Source: Hyphomicrobiaceae bacterium
GTDB lineage: Bacteria; Pseudomonadota; Alphaproteobacteria; Rhizobiales; Hyphomicrobiaceae
Length of the DNA stretch: 64,000 bases
Assembly: GCA_020638055.1 (NCBI GenBank)
Contig: JACKJH010000002.1
Location: forward strand, 558,001 to 622,000
Direction of reading: 5' to 3'
Shown piece by piece: positions 9,364 through 17,683 of this stretch (its first letter is position 1; each line of letters starts with the position of its first letter). A program made the translations under genes and the position numbers. The notes beneath the pieces were generated by a model that ran no database searches, was not told the origin of the DNA, and saw only the letters and a list, made by a program, of their open reading frames with translations.

Positions 9364-10116
9364 ATGAGCGAACAACAAAAGCATTTCCCGGAATTCTACG
9401 TTACGGCACCGCAGCCGTGCCCCTATCTTTCCGGTCGTCTAGAACGAAAGCTTTTCACACATCTGTCACCTGATAAACCCTCACTGCTGGTCGACAATCT
9501 GTTGCGCGGTGGTTTCCGGCGCAGTCAAAACATCGCCTACATGCCCTATTGCGAGGGTTGCCATGCATGCGTATCGGTTCGCGTCCTAGTCGACGAGTTC
9601 AAACAGGGTCGCACAATGCGACGCATTTTCGAACGCAACCGCAGGCTTTCTGTCTCCCGCGTTGCGCCGCGCGCTTCAAGCGAGCAATACACGCTGTTTC
9701 GCGATTATATCGACGCACGCCACGGTGACGGCGGCATGGCCGACATGACTGTTCTTGACTATTCAATGATGGTTGAAGATAGCGCCATCGAAACGTTTCT
9801 CTCGGAATATCGCGAACCATCCGAAGAGCCTCTCGCAGCCGCAGATGAAGCCACCTTCAAGCAACCGCTCAAAGCCGTTGCACTTTGCGATCGCCTCTCT
9901 GATGGCATCTCGATGGTCTACAGCTTCTATGATCCTGATGGCCACTCCGACAGCCTTGGCACTTACATGATCCTGGAACACATCGCCTATGCCCGCAGCC
10001 TGGGCCTGCCCTATCTGTATCTAGGTTATTGGATATCTGGCTCCCGCAAAATGGCCTACAAAACCCGCTTTCGGCCCCAGGAACATCTGACGTCCGGTGG
10101 ATGGCAACGTGTTTGA
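9364..10116 (+). CDS. bpt: Aspartate/glutamate leucyltransferase (bacterial N-degron pathway)
   Basis: Transfers Leu from Leu-tRNA to proteins with N-terminal Asp or Glu, marking them for ClpAP/ClpS degradation. From the ATG at 9364 (MSEQQKHFPEFYVTAP) the protein is 250 aa, the usual length; the frame is open further upstream but those residues do not look like the family. The N-domain has PCPYLSGR and the Cys cluster PYCEGCHAC (Cys 63, 66, 69); the C-domain carries LGTYMILEHIAYARSLGLPYLYLGYW and ends KMAYKTRFRP..L. These are diagnostic for the Ate/Bpt family. It is preceded by a repeat-filled gap and faces a convergent gene, so it is probably monocistronic. Confidence 0.95.
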   Translation: MSEQQKHFPEFYVTAPQPCPYLSGRLERKLFTHLSPDKPSLLVDNLLRGGFRRSQNIAYMPYCEGCHACVSVRVLVDEFKQGRTMRRIFERNRRLSVSRVAPRASSEQYTLFRDYIDARHGDGGMADMTVLDYSMMVEDSAIETFLSEYREPSEEPLAAADEATFKQPLKAVALCDRLSDGISMVYSFYDPDGHSDSLGTYMILEHIAYARSLGLPYLYLGYWISGSRKMAYKTRFRPQEHLTSGGWQRV

Positions 10117-10253
10117 TTGCCTGTGGGCATTGTAAGAAAAGCCTCCAACGACAACGCGCCGCACATGCGCAAAACTCAGGTAGAAGCGACAATCAGCAAC
10201 CCGGATGAGTGCGCGTTGTTGATCTTGCTTCAACGCGAGCAACGGCCTCTCGC

Positions 10254-10700
10254 TCATTTACTTAACTCTTCGTCGAGCTTTCCAAACATATAGTTCCACT
10301 TTGCCGACTGCGTCTCGACCAGCTTGGCCATGTGTCCACGCAGTTCCACGAGGCGCTTACAATCCGGCTTTTCCGCCTCCGCACCCTCCTGGCCCATTGT
10401 CGCGATTGTAGCGAGCAGTTCACCTGACGACAGGTCGAACACTTCGATATTTTCATCCTTTACGAATGGTGCAGCGGCCGTCATGAACTCATCGTGCGTC
10501 CAGCCCCGCTTCTGCTTAAGGCTGCGCAGCTTCTCTTGAAATTCCGGGCGGTTCTTATTGTTCAGATCGCGCAACGCAGCAGCAGCCTGGTCGACCACCG
10601 CTTCAAATTCTGTGCGCACACAGGTCGTCGCTCCAGCGTTGGCCGGAAACAGGCATGCATGCAACACAAAGAGAGCTGCGCCCACGCGAAAACGCGCCAT
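10254..10700 (-). CDS. Exported protein of unknown function
   Basis: 148 aa from the ATG at 10700, which has a GGGGGG purine run about 10 bases upstream. The N-terminus is a good Sec signal (ARFRVGAALFVLHACLFPANAGA), with likely cleavage after AGA. The mature part is helical and charged, with two Cys (one just after the cleavage site, one in PDCKRL) that could form a disulfide. I recognise no domain. The longer frame upstream of this ATG lacks signal-like features. Confidence 0.7.
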   Translation of the reverse strand: MARFRVGAALFVLHACLFPANAGATTCVRTEFEAVVDQAAAALRDLNNKNRPEFQEKLRSLKQKRGWTHDEFMTAAAPFVKDENIEVFDLSSGELLATIATMGQEGAEAEKPDCKRLVELRGHMAKLVETQSAKWNYMFGKLDEELSK

Positions 10701-10824
10701 CACAGTGTCCCCCCGACTGACAGTCCACCCGAACCGTTGCCGGTTCCTTTCAGCACAGATTGTATCCCGGTTTCTTTTGCTTGGGCAAACCTGCTTGTTT
10801 TGGCGGTTCAGCGAAAATTCGCCC

Positions 10825-10932
10825 CTAGAGCGCATTCCGATCCGATGGAATGGAATCGGATCAGCGCTCCAACTTTTTGTTTTGGTCGCATTTTCTGTGA
10901 CGAACCGGTGTCCACTTCGTCGGAAACTCTAG
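10825..10932 (+). repeat. Dispersed palindromic repeat R1, full copy
   Basis: CTAG-bounded (10825-10828, 10929-10932). Contains GCGCATTCCGATCCGATGG, then the TTTTGGTCGCATTTTC..CGGTGTCCACTTCGTCGGAAA hairpin. It lies between the exported protein and the end of parC. Confidence 0.88.
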
Positions 10933-10970
10933 GTCGTGACACCTGGAGCGCGGCCTGCCCTTTGCACTGT

Positions 10971-13235
10971 TCAAAACGCGGGTCCGAACCGGTTGGATTT
11001 AGGAAAACCGCGCGGAACCAAGCGCCCGGCCTGAGCGCGCAGCCCAACCCAGTCGCGCAGGTCACTCCAAGCGAGCGTAAATGTCCGCCCGGCCGGATCA
11101 AGCCATGTCAGCCCCTCTGCCTTGGCAAAAACACGTGCATCTGAAAGTCCGCCATCCTTGGAACGGAACAGGATTATGCCCTTGCCGCGCGTCATCTCAT
11201 TGAGTTCGGCAAGGCGGAATATCAGCATCTTGCGGTTCTCGCCGACGACGGCAACGTGATCGCCCTCCACAGGTACCACCAGCCTTGCTTCATCGTCGCC
11301 TGAAACGTTGAGCACCTGCTTGCCCTTGCGCGTGGAAGCTATGACATCAGCCTCGGGAACGACGAACCCATAGCCGTTGCTCGATGCCACAAGCAGTTTA
11401 CGGTCTGGCTGATGCACGAAGGCCTCGACGAAATCGTGGTTCTGCTCGATGTCGACCATCAATCGGACGGGCTCGCCATGGCCGCGGCCGCCCGGCAGCG
11501 CGCTTGCTTCAAGCGTGTAGAATTTGCCGTTCGTCGCAAACAGCAGAATCTTGTCGGTGGTAGAAGCTTTCAATGCGCGTTTCAGCTTGTCTCCCTGCTT
11601 GAAGTCCACCTTGGACAGGTCGTCCTGATGGCCCTTCAAGGTTCGGATCCAACCTTTTTCCGATAGTATGACCGTGACCGGTTCTTTTTCGATCAGCACC
11701 GCATCCAGATCGACATCAATTTCCGGCGCGTCAGAAAAGCTTGAACGTCGGCGACCCAATTCTGTCTTCTTGGAGTACTGCTCCCTGGTCGCCTTGATTT
11801 CCTCTGAGATGCGCTGCCACTGAAGTTCATCAGACTTCAACAACGCCTTCAAATCGCGACGCTCCGCCGACAACTTCTTGTGCTCTGTCTTGATTTCCAT
11901 CTCTTCGAGACGGGACAAGCTCCTCAGACGCAGGTTGAGGATTGCTTCGGCCTGCACTTCTGAAAGAGAGAACACCTCCATCAGCTTGGCTTTGGGCTGA
12001 TCCTCAAAGCGCACGATGCGAATGACTTCATCGATGTTGGGATAAGCAATCAGGTAACCGTCGAGCACCTCAAGCCGGTGCTCGATCTTGCCGAGACGAT
12101 GATTGGAGCGGCGCACCAGAACTTCGATGCGATGCTCCAGCCACTGTTGCAGCACCTCGCGCAGCGACAGCACGTTCGGAATCTGGCCACCCGAAAGCAC
12201 ATTCATATTGAGGCCGAATTTGACCTCCAAATCGGTCAGGCGGAACAACTGTTCCATCAGGATGACTGGATCGACCGTGCGCGACTTCGGCACGAGCACG
12301 AGCCGGATTTCCTCCGCACTTTCATCCTGCACGTTTTCAAGAAGCGGCAGTTTGCGTTGCAGGATGAGATCGGCAATTGCAGTTTCCAGCTTGTTCTTCT
12401 GGACCTGGTAGGGAATTTCCGTGATGACGATCTGATAGCCGCCGCGGCCTGTATCTTCCTTGTGCCATTTTGCGCGAACGCGGAAGCTGCCGCGGCCTGT
12501 CTTATAGGCTTCGATAATCTGTTCGCGACTGTCGACAACGACACCTCCGGTCGGGAAGTCCGGCCCGGGCATCAGGTCCACCAGCTTCTCAACCGTCGCA
12601 TTGGGATACTTGATGAGGTGCAGTGCCGCCGCGCAGATCTCGTCAACGTTATGTGGTGGGATGTTGGTCGCCATGCCGACCGCGATACCAGCAGAGCCGT
12701 TGGCCAGCAGATTTGGAAATGCTGCAGGCAGCACGGAAGGTTCGGAACTGGTGTCGTCGTAGTTTGGCCGGAAGTCGACTGTGTCTTCGTCGATCCCGTC
12801 CAGTAAAGCCATCGCCGTCTGCGTGAGGCGCGCCTCGGTGTAGCGTGCGGCAGCCGGGTTATCGCCATCGATATTGCCGAAATTGCCCTGGCCATCGACC
12901 AGAGGATAGCGGACGGCGAAGTCCTGGGCCAAACGGGCCAGGGCATCGTAGATGGCCTGGTCGCCATGCGGATGCAGATTGCCCATCGTCTCGCCGACAA
13001 TCTTGGCGCACTTGCGGTACGTCGCCTGCGGATTGAGGTTCAGCCCACGCATGGCAAACAGGATGCGTCGGTGAACGGGCTTCAACCCGTCGCGCACATC
13101 CGGCAGAGCACGGCCCATGATGGTGGACAGCGCATAAGCAAGATAGCGCTCTTCCAGCGCCTCTCGTAGGTTCACAGCCTCAATCGGGCCGCCGTTGGGA
13201 GAACCCGGGCCCGGCAGAATCGGTTTTTCGCTCAT
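10971..13235 (-). CDS. parC: DNA topoisomerase IV subunit A
   Basis: 754 aa from ATG 13235 (MSEKPILPGPG); upstream codons in the same frame do not resemble the family. The start LREALEERYLAYALSTIMGRALPDVRDG separates ParC from GyrA of alphaproteobacteria. The catalytic Tyr is in AAARYTEARL (Tyr132). ParC2E2 decatenates replicated chromosomes. In the quinolone-determining region the residue equivalent to GyrA Ser83 is Gln93 (HPHGDQAIYD), with the acidic position kept (Asp97). A C-terminal pinwheel domain follows (about 500-750). It is the last gene of the lepB-rnc-era-recO-parC order common in Rhizobiales. Confidence 0.96.
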   Translation of the reverse strand: MSEKPILPGPGSPNGGPIEAVNLREALEERYLAYALSTIMGRALPDVRDGLKPVHRRILFAMRGLNLNPQATYRKCAKIVGETMGNLHPHGDQAIYDALARLAQDFAVRYPLVDGQGNFGNIDGDNPAAARYTEARLTQTAMALLDGIDEDTVDFRPNYDDTSSEPSVLPAAFPNLLANGSAGIAVGMATNIPPHNVDEICAAALHLIKYPNATVEKLVDLMPGPDFPTGGVVVDSREQIIEAYKTGRGSFRVRAKWHKEDTGRGGYQIVITEIPYQVQKNKLETAIADLILQRKLPLLENVQDESAEEIRLVLVPKSRTVDPVILMEQLFRLTDLEVKFGLNMNVLSGGQIPNVLSLREVLQQWLEHRIEVLVRRSNHRLGKIEHRLEVLDGYLIAYPNIDEVIRIVRFEDQPKAKLMEVFSLSEVQAEAILNLRLRSLSRLEEMEIKTEHKKLSAERRDLKALLKSDELQWQRISEEIKATREQYSKKTELGRRRSSFSDAPEIDVDLDAVLIEKEPVTVILSEKGWIRTLKGHQDDLSKVDFKQGDKLKRALKASTTDKILLFATNGKFYTLEASALPGGRGHGEPVRLMVDIEQNHDFVEAFVHQPDRKLLVASSNGYGFVVPEADVIASTRKGKQVLNVSGDDEARLVVPVEGDHVAVVGENRKMLIFRLAELNEMTRGKGIILFRSKDGGLSDARVFAKAEGLTWLDPAGRTFTLAWSDLRDWVGLRAQAGRLVPRGFPKSNRFGPAF

Positions 13236-13398
13236 GCGCCAGGAATTAGCGCGGGCGGGCCGCCGCTCCAAGTGCCAAGTGGCCACATTCCACCGGCAAG
13301 TAGCCAGAATGACGGACCAAGGACGTGAGTGCGAAGCGTCCGATCTGATCGCGAAAAATGCACACAAACCCAATTGCCGGAACGCCCCGCAATCCTAT

Positions 13399-14127
13399 TC
13401 AACGCCGCTGCAAGAGCGTCTCCAGGCGTATGCGGGGTTCGGGCATACCTATTTCGCGCGGAGCGAGAACCCTCTGTTCCAGGAAATAACGCGATAGTTT
13501 CAAACCGTTGACAACGTCCGTCTCACTGACGCCAGTGCCCGAACGCCGCCCCTTCAAAAGAAATGCAGGCAGCGGAAGTAAACGGTCACGGTAAGGCTCG
13601 CCTGCCGACGCCGATACCGCCCGGCCTGACTTTGGTGATACATAAATCAAGGCGTCGTTGGTTCCCGTAGCCGCGCACTCTTCAAGGTCGAGCCCAAACC
13701 CCAGCTCGCTGAGCAATGCCAGTTCCCAGCGCACCAGCAGCGCCGGCCAGACGCTTGGATCGTCAAGAAAACCAAGCACGAACAATGTAATCTCATAAAG
13801 ATTTGGATGTGGATCACGCTCAGGCAGCAGGCGGGCCAGGGCGGCCAGCGACGTCAACCCGGCCAATGCATCAGCGCTTTCCATCGCCGCCCCCGCGTAA
13901 CCGGTTCGCAACTCCAGCGTCATATGACCCAGGTGCTCGGCCAGGCGGCCTTTCCAGCTTGCATCAACGTGATTACCCGTTTGCAATACAGGCCGTTTTT
14001 TGTGCGATCGGCCACCGTGCACCAAGCCTGTGTGCCGGCCGTGCATGCGCGTAAACAGCTCCACCACGGCTGCGGTTTCACCGTGAGGGCGTACCGATAG
14101 TACGATTCCTTCATCACTCCAGTTCAT
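13399..14127 (-). CDS. recO: DNA repair protein RecO
   Basis: 242 aa, normal length. The N-terminal OB fold begins MNWSDEGIVLSVRPHGETAAVVELFTR, a clear RecO start, and the central part has LARLLPERDPHPNLYE and RWELALLSELGFGLDLEEC. RecO loads RecA on SSB-coated single-stranded DNA together with RecR in gap repair. The CxxC-type zinc site of many bacterial RecO proteins is reduced: after LEECAATGTNDALIYVSPKSGRAVS only one Cys remains in that region. The gene sits between era (with one small gene in between) and parC on the same strand. Confidence 0.94.
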   Translation of the reverse strand: MNWSDEGIVLSVRPHGETAAVVELFTRMHGRHTGLVHGGRSHKKRPVLQTGNHVDASWKGRLAEHLGHMTLELRTGYAGAAMESADALAGLTSLAALARLLPERDPHPNLYEITLFVLGFLDDPSVWPALLVRWELALLSELGFGLDLEECAATGTNDALIYVSPKSGRAVSASAGEPYRDRLLPLPAFLLKGRRSGTGVSETDVVNGLKLSRYFLEQRVLAPREIGMPEPRIRLETLLQRR

Positions 14128-14241
14128 TGAGCAGCGCTCTTATCACAACTCACCGCCAGCCGCATGCAATGCGACAATATTAAAGCAGGCAGGCCACGAT
14201 GGGGGGAGATGGCAAAGTTCGGCCTCTCGCCACCAGATCTG

Positions 14242-14661
14242 TCAAATGTCCTGGGACGTAGGCTTGCCGGCGCCTGGACGCTTGGGCGGTAGCGGCTTGG
14301 GGGGAATTTCCTGCCGGAAACCACGGCGATGGCTGCGAGGCGGTATACGCTGCAAATACCTGCAGGGTTTTGCGAACGCCACGCAGGCATGCCGACCATC
14401 CTTCAGACGCGCGCAGCGGTAGCGCTTATCAGCAGCCAGTCGCCAGCTTGTGAACGATTTTCCAAGACGGGCGGCGTTACGTTTCCAACTCGAAATAGCT
14501 GCTCGCCTGGCTGCCGTCCGGCTATTGGCATTGGAGAGTTCCCCGAGCACCGGTTTACCGCAAACCCGCACGGCCGCGATTGCCTGAACGCTGGAAAAAA
14601 CGGTTATCACAATCAGGACGACGAAAACCAAACCTGAAAGACGCACAGCCATCCTCTTCAA
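14242..14661 (-). CDS. Small exported basic protein, unknown function
   Basis: 139 aa with an N-terminal signal (VRLSGLVFVVLIVITVFSS, cleavage near AIAA). The mature part holds four Cys (VCGKPV, YRCARL, HACVAF, KPCRYL) and repeated Arg/Ala, with the pattern N-x-x-A-R-x-x-A-I-x-x-W..LG..F..W, which I have seen in small periplasmic Rhizobiales proteins, and ends in a Pro/Lys tail. No function can be given. It sits between era and recO in the same direction, 14 bases behind era. Confidence 0.62.
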   Translation of the reverse strand: MKRMAVRLSGLVFVVLIVITVFSSVQAIAAVRVCGKPVLGELSNANSRTAARRAAISSWKRNAARLGKSFTSWRLAADKRYRCARLKDGRHACVAFAKPCRYLQRIPPRSHRRGFRQEIPPKPLPPKRPGAGKPTSQDI

Positions 14662-14675
14662 AAACCTTCCAAGCC

Positions 14676-15686
14676 TCAGCTTTTGGGGAAGTCCAGCCCC
14701 ATCTCACGGTAGCGCTCGGGGTCATCCTTCCAGGCTTCACGCACTTTGACGAACAAGAATAACTGTGCTTCGCGCTCGATTATGTCTTTTATCTCCGCGC
14801 GCGCCAATTGCGATATCTGCTTTATGGTGCGGCCACCCTTGCCCAGGACAATCGATTTCTGACTATCGCGCTCCACAAAAATTGTTTGTTCGATGCGTAC
14901 CGCACCACTTCTCAAGTCTTTCCAGTCGGTGGTCTCGACCGTTATGGCATAAGGCAGCTCATCGTGCAGGAGCGAAAACACCTTCTCGCGTGTGATCTCG
15001 GCTGCAAGCACACGTAACGGCGCATCTGAAATGTCGTCTTCTGGATAATGCCACGGCCCCATCGGCACATTGGCCGCGAAGTAGGTTTTCAAATCCTCTA
15101 TGCCAGAGCCGTTTTCCGCCGAAACCATGAACGTCTCGTTGAACTTTACGCGTTCGTTGAGGGCGGATGCGAGCGCTAGAAGCCTGGCTTTGTCACCAAC
15201 GCGGTCGACCTTGTTCAAAACGAGAATTGCCTGGCGTTTGGTTTCGGCAAGCCTGTCGACGATGCGATCGACTTCCCGCGTAATTCCCTTTTGCGCATCC
15301 ACCATCAAAGCGACGATGTCGGCATCGCCCGCGCCGCCCCAAGCAGCATCGACCATGGCACGATCGAGCCGGCGCTTGGGATCGAAGATGCCCGGCGTGT
15401 CGATAAAAACGAGTTGGCTCTCGCCAACAACGGCAATGCCGCGCACCGGCACGCGCGTTGTCTGCACCTTGTGACTGACGATCGTAACCTTGGCGCCCAC
15501 GAGCCCATTGACGAGCGTCGATTTGCCGGCGTTTGGCGCACCGATCACAGCGATGAAACCACAGCGTCGTTGCGATTGCGCTGCTCCTGCCTGGTTCCCG
15601 CCGGCAACCTTGGGACCAGACAACGCGCTGTCGTCCGTGTCGGACAGGCCCACGCTCACGGTCTTGTCGCGCTCGTCACCGTTCAC
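14676..15686 (-). CDS. era: GTPase Era
   Basis: Ribosome-assembly GTPase that binds the 3' end of 16S rRNA. 336 aa: a non-conserved N-terminal tail of about 40 residues, then G1 GAPNAGKST (49-57), G3 DTPG (96-99), G4 NKVD (about 158-161) and a C-terminal KH domain with GKGGRTIKQIS. GTG at 15686 is used; it overlaps the end of rnc by 11 bases, so the two are translationally coupled. A later start would shorten only the unconserved tail. Confidence 0.96.
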   Translation of the reverse strand: MNGDERDKTVSVGLSDTDDSALSGPKVAGGNQAGAAQSQRRCGFIAVIGAPNAGKSTLVNGLVGAKVTIVSHKVQTTRVPVRGIAVVGESQLVFIDTPGIFDPKRRLDRAMVDAAWGGAGDADIVALMVDAQKGITREVDRIVDRLAETKRQAILVLNKVDRVGDKARLLALASALNERVKFNETFMVSAENGSGIEDLKTYFAANVPMGPWHYPEDDISDAPLRVLAAEITREKVFSLLHDELPYAITVETTDWKDLRSGAVRIEQTIFVERDSQKSIVLGKGGRTIKQISQLARAEIKDIIEREAQLFLFVKVREAWKDDPERYREMGLDFPKS

Positions 15687-16392
15687 CGTTCAAATCTCTC
15701 CAAACTCCCTGCGCCCGCAACATTGCTCCCGCTGCAACCTGCTCAGCCTGACGCTTTGAAGCCCCCTTGCCGGTCGCTTCAAACCGGCCATCAATGGTGA
15801 CAAGGGCAGTGAACAGTGGTGCATGGTCAGGACCGGTGCGACTTGCTTCGGAGTATTCAGGCAAAGGCAGCCCCTGCCCTTGTGCCCATTCCTGAAGCGC
15901 CGACTTGGCATCTACCGTCGCCGCCACGGGCGAACCTTCAATGTATACCTGCCAAAGTGAAAGTATGACATCCCTGGCAACCTCAAAACCAGCTTCCAGG
16001 AAAATTGCCGCCAACAGAGCTTCCATCGCGTCTGCAAGGATAGTGTCCTTGTCGCGACCGCCGCTGTCGGCCTCGCTGTCGGAGAGCAGAAGACTGGCGC
16101 CCAGGTCGATGTCACGCGCGACCGCCGCACACGTTTCACGACGCACGAGCCGGTTGAAGGCACGTGCCAATTCACCCTCGCGGGCATCACTCATGCGGTT
16201 ATACAAATGCTGGGATATCGTTAGCGCCAGAACACGGTCACCCAGGAACTCCAGGCGTTCATTGTCCGCGCGGCGGCGGCTATCGCCGCGAACGCTGGAA
16301 TGGGTCAGCGCCTTTTCAGCGAGCCCACGATTGGCGAACGTGTAGCCAATGAGGCCCTCCAGCCGTGAGATCTGGTTCAACGTTCCGCCCAT
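15676..16392 (-). CDS. rnc: Ribonuclease III
   Basis: Double-strand-specific endoribonuclease for rRNA and mRNA processing. 238 aa from ATG 16392; the open frame extends 64 codons upstream but that part overlaps lepB and is unlike the family. The signature NERLEFLGDRVLAL is at about 44-57 and the second acidic cluster DAMEALLAAIFLE follows. The dsRNA-binding domain occupies the last 75 residues (KSALQEWAQGQG..ASKRQAEQVAA). The start lies 5 bases after the lepB stop, and the end overlaps era. Confidence 0.95.
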   Translation of the reverse strand: MGGTLNQISRLEGLIGYTFANRGLAEKALTHSSVRGDSRRRADNERLEFLGDRVLALTISQHLYNRMSDAREGELARAFNRLVRRETCAAVARDIDLGASLLLSDSEADSGGRDKDTILADAMEALLAAIFLEAGFEVARDVILSLWQVYIEGSPVAATVDAKSALQEWAQGQGLPLPEYSEASRTGPDHAPLFTALVTIDGRFEATGKGASKRQAEQVAAGAMLRAQGVWRDLNGER

Positions 16393-16396
16393 GTCA

Positions 16397-17152
16397 TTAA
16401 CGTACGAGGGTAAAGAAACGAGACCAGCGGATGTCGAACGGCCACGTCCAAGGGCTCTTCCAGCTAAAGGCGCCTGGTTCATCGACGGCTGCGGAGAAGA
16501 AGATGATTTCGGCGCGACCAATGAGGTTTTCGTAGGGAACATAGCCGACCCCCCACTGTGCCCGACTGTCAGTCGAGTTGTCACGGTTATCGCCCATCAT
16601 GAAGTAGTGTCCCTCGGGCACCTTGTATGTGCCGGTGTTGTCGAACGGCCCGTTGGGCTCCGCGTCCAGCACCTTGTAGGAAACTCCGTTTGGCAGCGTC
16701 TCGATGTAACGCTTGATGCGACGTGGCGGCCCGAAATCTTCGCGTGTCACGAATTCGCCATCAGGCACACGCTTGACCTCTTCACCGTTGATGTAGACGA
16801 CGCCCCCGCGCACTTGGATTTCGTCGCCGGGCAAACCGATCAGCCGCTTGATGTAGTCGGTGGAGTTATCGCGCGGTAATTTGAAGACGATGACGTCGCC
16901 GCGCTTAGGCTGGGCACCGAAGATGCGCCCGTTGAACAAATCTATGCTCGATGTGAACGAGTACTTGGAATACCCGTAGGACAGTTTCGAGACGAACAGA
17001 TAATCGCCAACCAGCAGCGTCTGCTTCATTGAGCCTGAGGGAATATTGAAAGGCTGGTAGAAGAACACACGCACGACCATGGCGATCAAAAGCGCCTCAA
17101 TGACGATTTTGACCGTCTCCCACCACCCGCCGCCACTCGCTTTTGCCGCCAT
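16397..17152 (-). CDS. lepB: Signal peptidase I
   Basis: Cleaves Sec and Tat signal peptides at the outer face of the inner membrane. From ATG 17152 (MAAKASGGGWW) it is 251 aa. One N-terminal membrane helix (about 13-32), the catalytic Ser in IPSGSMKQTL (Ser41), the general-base Lys in DYIKRLIGLPGD (Lys103) and the C-terminal GDNRDNSTDSR box are all present. The frame is open 24 codons upstream without family resemblance. It is followed at once by rnc. The usual upstream neighbour in Rhizobiales, acpS, is not here; a 272-bp inverted-repeat element occupies much of that gap. Confidence 0.95.
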   Translation of the reverse strand: MAAKASGGGWWETVKIVIEALLIAMVVRVFFYQPFNIPSGSMKQTLLVGDYLFVSKLSYGYSKYSFTSSIDLFNGRIFGAQPKRGDVIVFKLPRDNSTDYIKRLIGLPGDEIQVRGGVVYINGEEVKRVPDGEFVTREDFGPPRRIKRYIETLPNGVSYKVLDAEPNGPFDNTGTYKVPEGHYFMMGDNRDNSTDSRAQWGVGYVPYENLIGRAEIIFFSAAVDEPGAFSWKSPWTWPFDIRWSRFFTLVR

Positions 17153-17680
17153 TTTCGCGCCTGTTTCCGGGTTTTTCTTTGTTAGTTTCCGACAAAGGTC
17201 CCATTGAGGCGCAACATAAGTCATCCAAAGCCACGCATAGCAGCAGCTCGGGCCGTGTCACCATTGAAACAGTTGTCTTCGTTCGATCGCTATAAACGCT
17301 TACTCTTTTCGGCGCAATTCAACCGCACCAGTCTGCCGCACCTGACCGGGGCCCCGGCCCGGTAACAATAAGTCGTCTTAGGAACGGGCGCTAAAGCAGG
17401 AATTGGTAGGTTAGAGCGTCGTGCGAAATATCGGAACCAATTCTGTTTCTCAAGCGGTGCGCCTATCCAGCAGGAGAGCGATGCAGGCCGTAGCGGTGCT
17501 ACGGACAAATCGCTCGACGCACTGGTCGGCCGCCGCTTGGAAAGCGCAAGGGCCGGGCGAATTTGGCCCAATTTCTTCGCCGTCCGTCTTGATCGTAACA
17601 CCGCTACGCCCGGCGCCGGCCGGCTAGATCTTGGACCAAATTCGCCGCGGCAGAATGATCCCGATATATTGCACGACGCC
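17153..17680. other. Gap between pdxJ and lepB, mostly a MITE-like element
   Basis: About 530 bases. 17412-17683 is the inverted-repeat element R4. The remaining 17153-17411 shows no gene, in particular no acpS motifs on either strand. Confidence 0.6.
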
Positions 17681-17683
17681 CTA
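17412..17683. mobile_element. MITE-like inverted-repeat element R4, copy A (about 272 bp)
   Basis: Termini are imperfect inverted repeats of about 33 bases: left TAGAGCGTCGTGCGAAATAT, right (complement) TAGGGCGTCGTGCAATATAT, both running on to an ATTCTG-type end. Inside are nested inverted repeats (GCGAATTTGG/CCAAATTCGC and GTAGCGGTG/CACCGCTAC). A homologous copy in opposite orientation is at 39396-39668 and a fragment is at 19241-19290. It contains no transposase and is too short to code for one. Its right edge CTA is the stop codon of pdxJ. Confidence 0.8.

Noticed and set aside
12078..12806. 242-codon plus-strand frame inside parC
   Set aside because: Complete overlap with a well-conserved gene; its sequence has no family resemblance.
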